This document shows positions 1 to 10,593 of a DNA stretch of 64,000 nt, one piece after another. Numbering within the stretch: the first letter of the stretch is position 1; the number at the start of each line of letters is the position of its first letter. This stretch comes from Bidens hawaiensis (Eukaryota; Streptophyta; Magnoliopsida; Asterales; Asteraceae), in the NCBI GenBank assembly GCA_021521415.1, contig JAIQDT010001093.1, positions 372,001 through 436,000 of the forward strand. The letters run 5' to 3'. Made by a program: the position numbers and the translations under genes. The notes below the pieces were generated by a model that worked only from the letters and a program-made list of their open reading frames with translations, was not told where the DNA came from and searched no databases.

Positions 1-475
1 CTCAAAAACACACACAAACACTCTCAAACCTTATGGCTCAAGATATGCATTCGAAATATAGAGAAGTTTGTGTTATATCGTTGGTATACAAGCAAGAATA
101 ACGTTCCTAGTCACGTATTGAAGCTAGCCTTAGCTCAAAGTGAACCAAAAAGGTATGTTTTAAGCTTAAAGATTGTGTTTTTAAGAACGGTTTGTCCTAA
201 GACTTGGTACTAAGGCAAATCGGGTATCTTTATACCATAAAAATGTAAACTTGATGTTAAAAGTGAACTTAATGAACTCGTTAGTATGTACGTTCACGTA
301 ATAACCCTAGATCTAGCTTAAACGAGTTTGAAATTAATAAAGGTGTAAACTTTATTGATAAGTAAGCTAGATCTTGGTCTAAGATAGAAAGGAAAATGTT
401 TAGGAGATGATACAACACTGAAAAATGAGAACGGGTGTTAATATATGAGGTAATAATGATGATAACGGTGTTAAT

Positions 476-870
476 ACCCTATAGTGGGTATGTTTGAATG
501 AAAAGCAAGCATTCGAATGGAAAGCATTCGATTAGAAAAGAAAAGAAAGAAGGAGAAAGGTGCAAATACCATTTGAATCGAACAAATGGTCCATTCTAAT
601 AGAATGTTTGAATCGAAAAAGGGTCCATTCGAATAGAATGTTGGAATCGAACAAAGGGTCCATTCGAATAGAAGGTTTGAATCGAACAGAGGGTTAATTC
701 GAACTGATGGTTCATTCGAATAAAAAGCGCATTCGAATAGGAGCCCACTCGAATAGAATGTCCATTCGAATAGAAAGTCCATTCGAATACAAAATCCATT
801 CGGATAGAAAATCCATTCAAACAGAAGATCCATTCGAATAGAAGGTCCATTCGATTAGAGCTGAGAATTC
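476..870. repeat. Degenerate CATTCGAATAGAA repeat cluster
   Basis: About twenty imperfect copies of a CATTCGAATAGAA-like unit, alternating with GAATCGAA variants, occupy this stretch. TTCGAA is palindromic, so both strands carry the same core. Translation in any frame gives repetitive, F/R/S-rich nonsense, so the open frames here are by-products of the repeat and not genes. Confidence 0.8.
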
Positions 871-1516
871 GATTAGATAAGTCCAGACTTAGAAATTTCT
901 CATGAATTTCTTCCTATCTGACTTGGCATCTCGACCCCAGCCAGGTGCTTCCTTAGAAATTCGATTAGTAAAGAACAGTTAAGTCCAAACTTAGAAATTC
1001 GATTAGTAAAGAACAGTTAATGAAAATAAATTTTTTCCAGGCTGACCTGGCATCTCGACCCCAGCCCAGTGGCTCTGCCCCTTGGAGCCTGCCAGGGGCT
1101 GCCTCCCCTAGACCCCGCTGCTAGGGGCGCTGCCCCCGGACCCCCGTAGCTAGGGGTTACCATAACTTAGAAGTATGATACAGTTAGAAGTAGTTAATTG
1201 ACACATGTAATTGTTATACAGTTATCTGCCCCCCCCCCCAGTTAAGGAAAGGAGTTACCGTTAACTCTGAAAGGAACTGAGTTTAGGTGAGTTTTTAGCG
1301 CCATTTCCTTGTTACGTTTTCGGGGCTGTGTGCATACTGGATGTGACTAGTTAATACACTTACCTTAAGTGGTAAGTGTATGATATGTGATTGCTTTATG
1401 AATGATGTATGAATGATATATGAAAGTTATAGAAAAGAGTAAGTGTATGTGTGAAAGTACATAAATATAAATATAAAGAAGATAATGTATGGTTGTATGG
1501 TTGTATGGTGGTATGC

Positions 1517-1672
1517 CTAAAGGGTTGCAGACCCTAATAATATCTGCGAAGGTTATAGGGTTTTAGACCCTAATAATATATGCGAAGGTTAAAGGGTTGC
1601 AGACCCTAATAATATATGCGAAAGTTACAGGATTGCAGACCCTAATCATATCCGTGAAGATTATAGGGCAAA
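1517..1672. repeat. Tandem repeat, about 36 bp, four copies
   Basis: Four successive units share GCAGACCCTAATAATAT followed by TGCGAAGGTTA; the last copy is the most diverged. No coding potential is seen. It lies inside the LTR-like region and probably arose by local slippage. Confidence 0.75.
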
Positions 1673-2153
1673 ATGCTCTTTAAAGCGAATAGATAGTTAT
1701 GTATGTAATGTACATGCTAAAATAATGAAAGTACGAAAGAAAGAGAGAAAGTATGTATGCATGTATGAAAGAAAGGTAAACAGGTTAAGTATGTAATATG
1801 TATCTTCGGATACATATATATGTGAGTATGTGAATGTATTGTATGTTACCTGCTTTAACTAGAACTCATTCATCGTGTCTGACTTTTAGTATGCACACAG
1901 GTTAATAGACTGAAACAATTAGCTTGAGGGAGACACATGACATGGTTTGAAGAAGCTGACATCTGCAGAAAGATTTGTCAGGATGTTAAATAAGATGTTT
2001 AATGTTATATTTTTAAAAGACAAGTTTGAATGTGTGTGACGAATGATTGAAGTTTTATTTATTTCGCGAAAGTTGTAATTAACTCTGATATTTAGAACTG
2101 TGTTTAAGAGTAAATTCAATGTCAAAGTAGGGCACCGGGAGTGGGGTCTTACA

Positions 2154-2709
2154 GTAATGATTAGAAGAAGGATTTTTGGAAGAATCCATGGGCCTTTGAT
2201 GGTTTTTGAGGTGGATTTATGAAGTGTGTTGGCTAATTTTTGATAAATGGTTTAAGAATTATATCTAATATTCTACGTTTTGTAATTTTTAACTAGCCAA
2301 ATGAAGTCTTTAATTTCTAACGACTAGATAATTGGACCTGATATTAAATTTCCTATAAAACTGACTAAAAATATCTAATTTTTGCGAACGTTGGGTTTGG
2401 CGCCTCTAAAGTGTGCTATACTGGCTTTTGAACGCTTACTTTCTTGGTTTCACGAACCGATGCTTCTAATACTAAGTTTATGACTTATATTTAATATTTT
2501 CATAAATAGTGTAATATTTGAAGTCATTCTCGACATTTGGGAAGATATTTGGCTTTTAGTTGTATCCGAGTTGTCACCAGTACGCAACACATATAACTCA
2601 CATATTGTTGGAGTTTTTGGATTATAATATCATTATTTCATTTATTAAAATATTTACATAAGCACATATTACATTAACTCTGACCTAAGCTTAGTGTAGT
2701 TGAGTGTCA
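2154..2709 (-). repeat. Possible 3' LTR remnant of the gypsy fragment
   Basis: On the minus strand, a purine-rich stretch after the integrase C-terminus is followed by TGACACTCAACT at about 2709, where a 3' LTR of this element would begin. The sequence to the left is AT-rich and non-coding, and is cut at 2153 by the neighbouring LTR-like repeat. The second LTR that would confirm this is missing, so the call rests on position only. Confidence 0.3.
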
Positions 2710-2802
2710 TATTATTCATTCCTTTAAGAAATTTTGTCCCGGAATTTAGGAGGTAACACTAGTGTCAGACTCTACTGGAAACATGTGAGGATATCGTTTC
2801 AT

Positions 2803-5297
2803 CTAGTTTTGACGTTCCGCGGTGAATTCTGGACCAAATCGTGAATTCCAACAAACTTTGACTAACTTGATTATGTTCCGCCTCAACTTGTAATCTTCCA
2901 ATCCATAACCTCTATGGATTCTTCTATGAATCGAAGCTTATCATCTACACGAATATCTTCAACCGGTACGATTAAGGATTCATCAGATAGGCATTGCTTC
3001 AAGTTAGATACGCGGAACACCTTGTGTATTCCGCTAAGTTCTGCCGGTAATTCAAGTCGGTAAGCTACCGGTCCAACTCGATCAACGATCTTGAATGGCC
3101 CCACATTTCGAGGACTCAGCGTGCCTCTTTTTCCAAATCTGACTACCACCTTCCCTGACGAGACTTTCAATAAAACTCGATCTCCAACTTGAAACTCTAA
3201 CAGTCTGCGAAGATTGTTAGCGTAGCTTTTCTGTGGGTCCGCAGCTTCCTTTGACCTTTATTTGATATGGAAAACACGGTCGGTGGTCTCATAAACCATT
3301 TCTGATCCAATCAACTATTTCTCTCCAACTCCAGCCCAACAAAGTGAGGATCGACATTTTCTCCCATACAAAGTTTCAAATGGTGCAACTTTAATACTGG
3401 AGTGATAACTATTATTGTAGGAAATTTCAGCTAACAGTAGATGAGTATCCCAACTTTTGGCGAAATCAAGGACACAAGCTCACAACATGTCTTCTAACGT
3501 ATGAATTGTCCATTCGTTTTGGCCATCTGTCTAGGGGTGATAGGAGGTGCTCATGTCTAAACGGGTGCCTAAGGATTCTTTAAGGATTGCCAAAATCGAG
3601 AAACAAAATGACTTTATATGTCATAGATGATTGAAACGGGCACACCATGTTTGGCTACACTCTCTTTAAGATATAGTCTAGTTAACTATTCCATGTTACT
3701 TTTCTCACATATGGGAATGAATTGAGCAGACTTTGTTAATCGGTACACGATAACCCAAATAGATTCATGGTTACTGGGAGTGGTTGGTAATTTGGTTACA
3801 AAATCCATAGTGATATTATCCCATTTCCACTGGGGAATTCCGTGTTGTTGTAACAATCCAGGAGGTTTCTGGTGTTCAGGTTTGACCTTTGAACATGTCA
3901 GACATTTGCTGACATAAATCGCTATATCTCCATTTATATTTGGCCACCAATAATACTCTTGGAGATCTTTATACATCTTGGTTGAACCTGGGTGGATTGA
4001 GTCTTTGGACTTGTGTGCTTCTCCAATACTAAATTATGCAAGTTTCCATACCAAGGTACCCAAACTCGGTCTATCAATTATAGTGTGCCATTAGACTTTG
4101 CTACAAATTCACATTCAATACTTCCGTGGTTTCAAAGCTTCTCGTTGACTGTCGCGAATTCGGGTTGTTAGATCTGTGTGAATCGTCAGCCCTAGTGCTC
4201 GAACACGCAACAGTTTTTCTCTTTCTTTTCTACTCAAAGCATAGGCTACAACATTCGCTTTACCTGGGTAGTAACGAATATCGTAGTCATAATCGTTGAG
4301 TAGTTCTACCCACCTTCGCCGTCTCATGTTAAAATCTTTTTGATCTAATAACTGTTGTTGACTTTTGTGATTGGTAAAAATTGTGCATTTGGTGCTGTAA
4401 AGATAGTGCCTCCAGATCTTAAGAGCAAAGACAACGGATCCTAACTCCAAATCATGAGTAGTGTAGTTCTTTTCGTGCACTTTGAGTTGTCGTGACGCGT
4501 AGGCTATCACTTTATCTCGTTGCATAAGTACACATCCGAGACCTACTCTTGAAGCATCACAATAAACTACAAATCCATCTGTCCCTTATGGAAGTGACAA
4601 GATTGGTGCGTTACACAACTTTTGCTTAAGCAGTTAGAAAGCTTCTTTTTGTTTATCAGTCCATTCGTATTTCTTGCTTTTCTGGGTTAGCTGAGTCAGA
4701 GGTTGGGCTATAGAAGAGAAATTCTCAATGAATCTTCGGTAGTAACCTGCCAATCCTATAAATTGTCGCACTTTAGTAGGTGACCTTGGTGTCTTACAAT
4801 TCTTAATTGCTTCAATGTTTGAGGGATCAACAGGAATACCGTCTTCATTAATTATATGTACTAGAAATTGGACTTCTCTAAGCCAAAACTCACACTTAGA
4901 AAACTTGGCATAAAGCTTCTCATTCGTTAATAGTTCCAGAATTAGCTTCAAATGTTGCTCAAGCTCTTTCTTGGTTTGTGAATAATAAGTATGTCATCAA
5001 TAAATACTATCACAAACTTATCCAGGTGTGGCTTACAAACTATGTTCATAAGGTCCATAAACACTGCCGGCGTGTTAGTTAGACCAAACGACATTACTAA
5101 GAATTCATAATGACCATAACAGGTTCTAAAAGCAATCTTGTGAACGTTTTCTTCTGAAACTCGCAATTTGGGATATCCAGATCATAGATCAATTTTGGAG
5201 TAATAACTGGATCCCTGCAACTGGTTAAACAAATCATCAATCCACAATAGTGGGTACCGATTCTTGGTGGTCAGTTTATTTAGTTCTCGATAATTGT
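2803..5297 (-). pseudogene. Ty3/gypsy (Tekay-like) pol fragment: RT, RNase H, integrase, chromodomain
   Basis: Reading leftwards, the fragment starts inside RT (YRELNK at about 5290), passes the RT catalytic FIDDIL box near 5000, RNase H (TNHKSQQ, around 4370), the integrase zinc finger and first catalytic Asp (MDFVTKLP, about 3795), and the C-terminal GPFKIVDRVGPVAYRLELP segment (about 3060). A decayed chromodomain with VKVCWNSR ends near 2803. This order is that of chromoviruses; the wording resembles the Tekay/Del lineage. Gag, protease and the start of RT are missing: similarity stops abruptly at about 5297. Several stops and frameshifts separate the open pieces, so it cannot make a functional polyprotein. 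It is related to, but not a copy of, the element at 39665-48861. Confidence 0.88.
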
Positions 5298-8200
5298 GAA
5301 ACCCTGTAAATTTAGTCGTTTATCGTACAATTACTACACATGATTTCTTTATGTTAATTCCTTCAAGATTAAATTTTGTTAAGTTTAATCACAACGAGTT
5401 AGCATAAGAACTCATGCACGATACATGGCATTTGAGTAATTTTAGAAATTACTCGAACTTTTGGATTTTTTTAGTTGAATATGAGCATTGGTGATAACTT
5501 TCTTACCTGAACGTATGTAACGAACCTATAAGGTGTGATTCTCTATTATATGAATATATTTTATTATTATTTTAAATTATCAACAACGAAAACAAACTGA
5601 ATCTTTGAGCGTTGATCATCATTTAAACGAACCTAGTTCATGAAATATAACCGACACATAAACATACGAACTTTGGTGATCAAAAATAATAACGTTACAG
5701 GAAACAATAATGCATAAATTTATATTAATTTATTCGTGAACAAAGTTTAAATATCACGACGTTCGTAATATAAGTATCTATATTTAAAAGAAATATATCT
5801 TATAAATATATACACACACATATATACATATACACGAGTACGTAATGCTATACGTTAAGTATACTATGGCTCATTTTCTTCAATGTTTAGATAACTAAAC
5901 AACTAAACACATATAAATTTAAATGAATTATGATTAACATGCAATTAAGTGTAACTAACTAATAAGTTGCTTATAATTAACATTTAATACCATTAATTCT
6001 CAAATTAACTCATTATCTAAATTCTTAGCACAAAGCTCATGGCTTTATGTCCCTTCGTTCATCCTACCTCAAACAAACACACCCACCTCAATTTTGAATG
6101 GAGAAAGATCAAGAAAATAATGCATTACACAAATGCAACCCACCCCCGCGTGCACCCAAGTCAAGTTCATTCTTTTCAAACATTACCTGACCACCTTATC
6201 TATTCACACTCCCCTCCCCCTATTTCGGCAGACACCAATCTGAGCCCTATCCCCTTCTTTTTTCCTTTACTTTTCAAACACACAACCACACCCTCCATGC
6301 TTGATCATTATACTTAAAAGACCACACCTCTGTTTCTATATGTATTTATATATATATAGACACACACACACTTGCGATTACAAGAATAAAACCATACAAA
6401 TTCACAAGACACTTTCATCACCACTCTCTTATATCTCTCTCGGCTCTCTCTAAAAATATACAAAGACACACTTGCTAACTCAACAATACATACAAAATGA
6501 TATCACACTATATCCAGCCCTCCACCACTATCGGGTCACCATCAAACGACCACCTCCGCCACCTTTCTATTCCTGTACGGAAGCACCATCGAAATGGAGC
6601 ATAATCACTTCCACCATCGTCAACGCTACACGCTACTACCACCACGAAACACCGCCCCTGAACCACCATCATCGTCCATCACCTTCTCTCTCTAGAAGCT
6701 CTCTCATGGTATATATACACTCTCGGTCTCACTCTCTCCCTACAAACTCTGATTCTCTCTATACGGTTCATATACAACCACACACAAACGTCCTAACAAA
6801 TCTAGATTTCCTTGTGTTTCAAGACCAATATGGTGTAGGAGATCTCTTCCGAGAAGTTAATCGAGCTTTACACGGGGAAACTAGCTCAAGATTCTCAAAT
6901 CTCCATCTAAACCTTAATCCTAAAAAGTAAGTGAGCTACAATTTTCTAAACCTAAAGTCATATTTATATAAATGTTTATGCTAAGCTTTTCACCTAAACG
7001 ACACCCTTTACATTTACATGTTTAAATATATAAAGATAAACTTATTATGCATGAAAAATTAGTAAGGTTTGGAAGAATATAAAAAAGATGGTTAAAACAG
7101 GGAGATATAATATAAATATACATGTGTTAAAGAAATCATTTATGGACAAAAACGAAATGCAAAAGTTTAGAACGTTTATATATATGAGTTTATGAAGAGT
7201 TGACATGATTGCGAGTTATAAAATCTTATATATCTACATGTATGTAAACTCTTAATGTTAAAACGGAGTTTTGTACAAGAATATATAAAGGTATTTAGAT
7301 TTGAATGCATAAAGTTAAACGTGTAGAAACGGGATTTTCTTGGTTTACAGCACGATTCTTGAGAAACATATATCTAGATGTTAGTAAAATTTGGAATAAA
7401 GTTGGATTTTTAAAATGTTACTTCATGGACATAGTTTTGTAAATAAAAGAATATGTTCTGATACAATAATAAACGTATCTAATTCTATAAATGTATTTTA
7501 TAGTTTTAAATAAACATAATAATTTATAATATTACAATTTCAAGTGAGAATCTGCTTTTGGGTGTTGTAACTTATGCTTAACAAGTGTTTTCTGCATTGT
7601 TTGTGATACATTGTCTATTAGTTATTGTACATTGTCTCTATTGGACCACAAAGTCCACTTCACACACCACTGATACATATGTAGTTCTGTAACTCACAGT
7701 ATAACCACACGTGTCCCACTCTTTCACACGTATTATTCCCCTTCTGTTTGTTAATCGCAAGCTTCTCATCTCTCTCTCTGTTAGTCTCTCTCACACACAC
7801 ACACACTTTTTTCTGATCATCCTCATTGAAATCCAAAGCATCAACAATGGCGAGAGAATCATCGACAACAAATCGGGATTGAGCTTTTGTACTGGTTTTT
7901 TCAATAACAAGGTCGATCTCTAGGGTTTTCAAAATCACGAATCATCCATCGTCGTATGTCTGTCTCAGGTTTAGGTAAATAATGTCATGATTTTTGAATT
8001 TTGTATAATAATCGAATAGGCTTGGGAGGGATTGGGTTACATGCTTTTCTTTGAATGACCCGCACTTTGTAGGAATTCAAATCAAAAAGTCTGCTGCTTG
8101 AGGTACTTTCTTTTCACCTCTGACCGACCAATCAATGGTATGGTTGCTTTTCTTCTCTATTCTATTCACTCAATTTGCTGCTTAATTTTAGCTTATTTTT

Positions 8201-8469
8201 GTATTTTGCAGGTCGGAGGTATGCATATCAAGTGTCGTTCTGTTTGTCTTATCTTTAGGTACCTTTTCTTTGTATGTGTGTGGGGGGGGGTCGTGTTAGA
8301 CATTGAATTGTTTTATTTAGTTGGTTATTTAGTGAGTTCTTATTGTTTGATGTACCGATTAGGTTGTTTGATGTACTAATTTTATTTTTTTCAATACGTG
8401 CATACTATTTTTGGGTTCGATTTAGATTCCCTAGGTGGCGGTGGAGATGCTAGGTAGTATGGTAGGGTT
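5298..8469. other. Non-coding, AT-rich host-like DNA
   Basis: No conserved protein is recognised. It contains a TA/CA microsatellite near 5800-5835, a TATA-rich plus CT/CA-rich stretch at about 6330-6480 that resembles a plant promoter and leader, and CT/CA tracts near 7770-7810. Two short open frames (6039-6317 and 6472-6930) are low-complexity His/Pro/Ser/Thr translations of these tracts. The part from 7930 to 8469 has intron-like pyrimidine-AG ends (TTTTGCAG at about 8213) and may be the 5' region of the cryptochrome fragment that follows. Some of it may be a decayed LTR; this could not be shown. Confidence 0.4.
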
Positions 8470-8764
8470 TTGCATGCTCTTAGTGGTGTAATGTGGTTTA
8501 GAAGAGAATTAAGGGTAGAAGATAACCCTGCTTTAGCTGTTGGTGTAAGATCATGTAAAGTTACCGCATTTTCTATATGGGCACCTGAAGAAGGACATTA
8601 TTATCCAGGAAGTTTATCAAGATGGCGGTTAAAACAAAGTTTATATCTGCTTAATCCATATTTGCAAAATCTTGGAACTTTAATCAGAAAAAAGATCCAC
8701 TGATAGTGTTTTAGCTCTTTTTGATGTCACCAAATTCACTACTACTACTATGCTCTTTACTTAA
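8470..8764 (+). pseudogene. CRY1: Cryptochrome 1 (blue-light receptor) N-terminal fragment
   Basis: The translation contains WFRRELRVEDNPAL, IWAPEEGHYYPG and LSRWRLKQSL in order. These are hallmarks of the start of the photolyase-related domain of plant CRY1 (the residues VEDNPAL, PEE, GHYYPG and SRW are family-conserved). An extra base in an A-run near 8687-8695 shifts the frame; the shifted frame continues with STDSVLALFDV, the expected next CRY1 segment, to a stop at 8762-8764. There is no trace of the rest of the photolyase domain, FAD-binding region or C-terminal tail. No clear initiator Met is present. Wording favours CRY1 over CRY2. It is a duplicated and decayed gene fragment, left of the E1 insertion. 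Confidence 0.85.
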
Positions 8765-8928
8765 TCACTCATATGGTTAGCCTGTAAAGTTATTTATCTG
8801 ACTTTTTATTTTTATTTTGAGTGTTTTAAGTTCACAGACCCTTTTGATATTATAATTTTACTACATGTCTTATATGAATTTGTATTAACTTTAATAATAA
8901 TGTGTATTTTTTATTTTATTTTTTGTAG

Positions 8929-9082
8929 ATCCTTTCTTAAGGTTGAGAATATTCGTGATCGATTTCCTGAAAACAATCCACATCATGTCGTTGTACAAGA
9001 AACAATGCCACAAGATAACTACTTTCAACTCAATTATAGTACTTATCGTATTACAAAAGCCATTTATAGTAACAAAAGATGA
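8929..9082 (+). other. Exon-like open segment of unknown identity
   Basis: A pyrimidine-rich run ending in TTTTTTGTAG at 8919-8928 looks like a 3' splice site. It is followed by an open frame of about 50 codons (ends YSNKR, stop at 9080-9082). No family is recognised and it does not continue the cryptochrome sequence. It could be the last exon of a gene remnant or chance. The stretch from 8765 to 8928 is AT-rich, and 9083 to 9206 shows nothing recognisable. Confidence 0.25.
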
Positions 9083-9206
9083 AGAACACTCCGCCATGCT
9101 GATATAAATTCACCCAATAGTTCATGAGGTGGCATCCACAAACAGGTACAAGATTTTACCTACTCATATATGCCATGTTAGAAAACTAACTGGAACACAA
9201 CTACAT

Positions 9207-10420
9207 TGTCAAGTCCCCGAATTTCAGCTGGATCTTATTCAAATCATGTCATAACTCACACAAATAAATGTGCCGACAATGGAGTTAATGACGGGTTGCT
9301 ATATTTAGAAAGATTATTGTTTGTTAAAGGCGGAATCAATAACAAACAGGGTAGTTGCAATTAATAATCAGAGTTAGAAAACACAAACAAGATTCACTCA
9401 AAAGATTTCCATTTATATAATATTCATCATACAAAGTGGATAATCGATTTAGGGTTTTTTTTGGAAAAAAAAGGCAGTAGCTCAATAAAGATTATCGTAT
9501 TCAGCCGCCTATTTTTCCGTGTTGTGTCTCTCTCCTCAGGTGTGCCCTAATTATTCCTTTTATAGGCCTGACACCCTTGGACAACTGTCATTCCTTCTAG
9601 AAACCCTAAATACAATCGTACATATTCAAATTACATATTCAAAATAATCTAAGTGTAAAACAAGTCTTCCGGGTAGGCTTTGCATCACTTTTGTCTTTCC
9701 GAGTATGCTCTGCCATCCTTCAGGACTTGGTAACATAGAAGTGTGCTCGGGATCAGTTTCCGGGTAGACTTTACTTGAAGAGTATTTTACCAAGTAAAAT
9801 ACTCACCGGGTAGACTTCAATCTTCTTGACTTTGTCAGACTTTGCCCGACAAATCCTTACGAGCAACCTTGTTCTTCAATGGTCTCTTCAACCCTTTGCT
9901 AGAGAAAAGCTTATTAGCAAAGTGTGCTCGGTAGCACTGTTCCTTGCATAAGTTGAACCTTGCCCGATGATACTTGAGATATATCATTAAATCATCAAGC
10001 TTACTTAGACCAAACTTATTAATGAATACCTTGCCCGGTCTTCCAATTACTTGGTTTCATGAGCTTGGTTAGCCTAAAGCTTACTCGGAAGTGAACTTTA
10101 CTTGGCTATGAAGAACAAACCTGCTTGATAAAGTGAACCTTGCTCGGATTTGCATAAACTAGTGAACCTTGCCCGATAATACACAAGTTTGCAAACCTTG
10201 CTCAGATATTCACTTAAGAAGACTTCCAGAAGATAACCTTGCCCGATGGACAAAATATCGTGCCCGGCTAAGTAAAAGCTTGCTCGGAGGTCTAAGGTGT
10301 GCTCGGATCCATACTTAGCGAATTATGAGGAGGTTGAGAAGATTCCAATCTTCCATATGTTCCATAGAACAAGTCTTTGACTTAACTATCTCCCCCTTAG
10401 GTCAATTTCTTGACCCAACA
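9207..10420 (-). repeat. E1 3' LTR
   Basis: This copy starts TGTC and ends AACA (TG...CA ends) and matches 36139-37354 throughout. In transcription direction it carries a U3 rich in CCGGGCA/CCGAGCA-type motifs (9660-10320), then a TATA box (CTTTTATA on plus, 9557-9564). A purine-rich tract on the minus strand (AGGGAGAGAT, 10421-10432) abuts its start and serves as the polypurine tract. Confidence 0.95.
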
Positions 10421-10593
10421 ATCTCTCCCTAGATTGGAACACCTCAGCTGACCTAAAACATTTCTAAAGTTACTTACACTTAGTCAAAATACACATCAAA
10501 TTAAATTCAAAGTTACTAATCAAATTACATAAACAGTTACATATTCAAAATGTCGTCCGAAGACATTACATATCAAAGCCTAATCTAGGTATT

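Larger units (their letters stand above)
1..2153. repeat. LTR-like repetitive DNA ending at 2153
   Basis: No protein can be supported here. The segment ends in a G-rich stretch followed by TTACA at 2149-2153, a common style of LTR terminus in plant gypsy elements. Its first 170 bases are CA-rich and end in a run that looks like a 5' splice donor (AAAAAG/GTATGT, about 165-176), a composition often seen in the transcribed part of such LTRs. No primer-binding site follows 2153, so this would be a 3' LTR, a solo LTR or an LTR fragment; the left end is outside the window. Orientation is uncertain. A C homopolymer lies near 1210-1220 and two repeat clusters are listed separately. Confidence 0.4.

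Noticed and set aside
471..850. Two overlapping minus-strand frames rich in Phe, Ile, Arg and Ser
   Set aside because: They are frame-shifted readings of the CATTCGAATAGAA repeat.
1517..1672. CRISPR-like regular repeat
   Set aside because: The units abut directly without unique spacers and the genome is plant nuclear DNA; it is an ordinary tandem repeat.
6039..6930. Two plus-strand open frames that could be a small host gene with promoter-like sequence upstream
   Set aside because: Both are His/Pro/Ser/Thr-rich translations of CT/CA tracts, without a recognisable domain or matching splice structure.
7660..7938. Overlapping open frames on both strands next to CT/CA tracts
   Set aside because: Low complexity, no domain, and no extension by plausible splicing.
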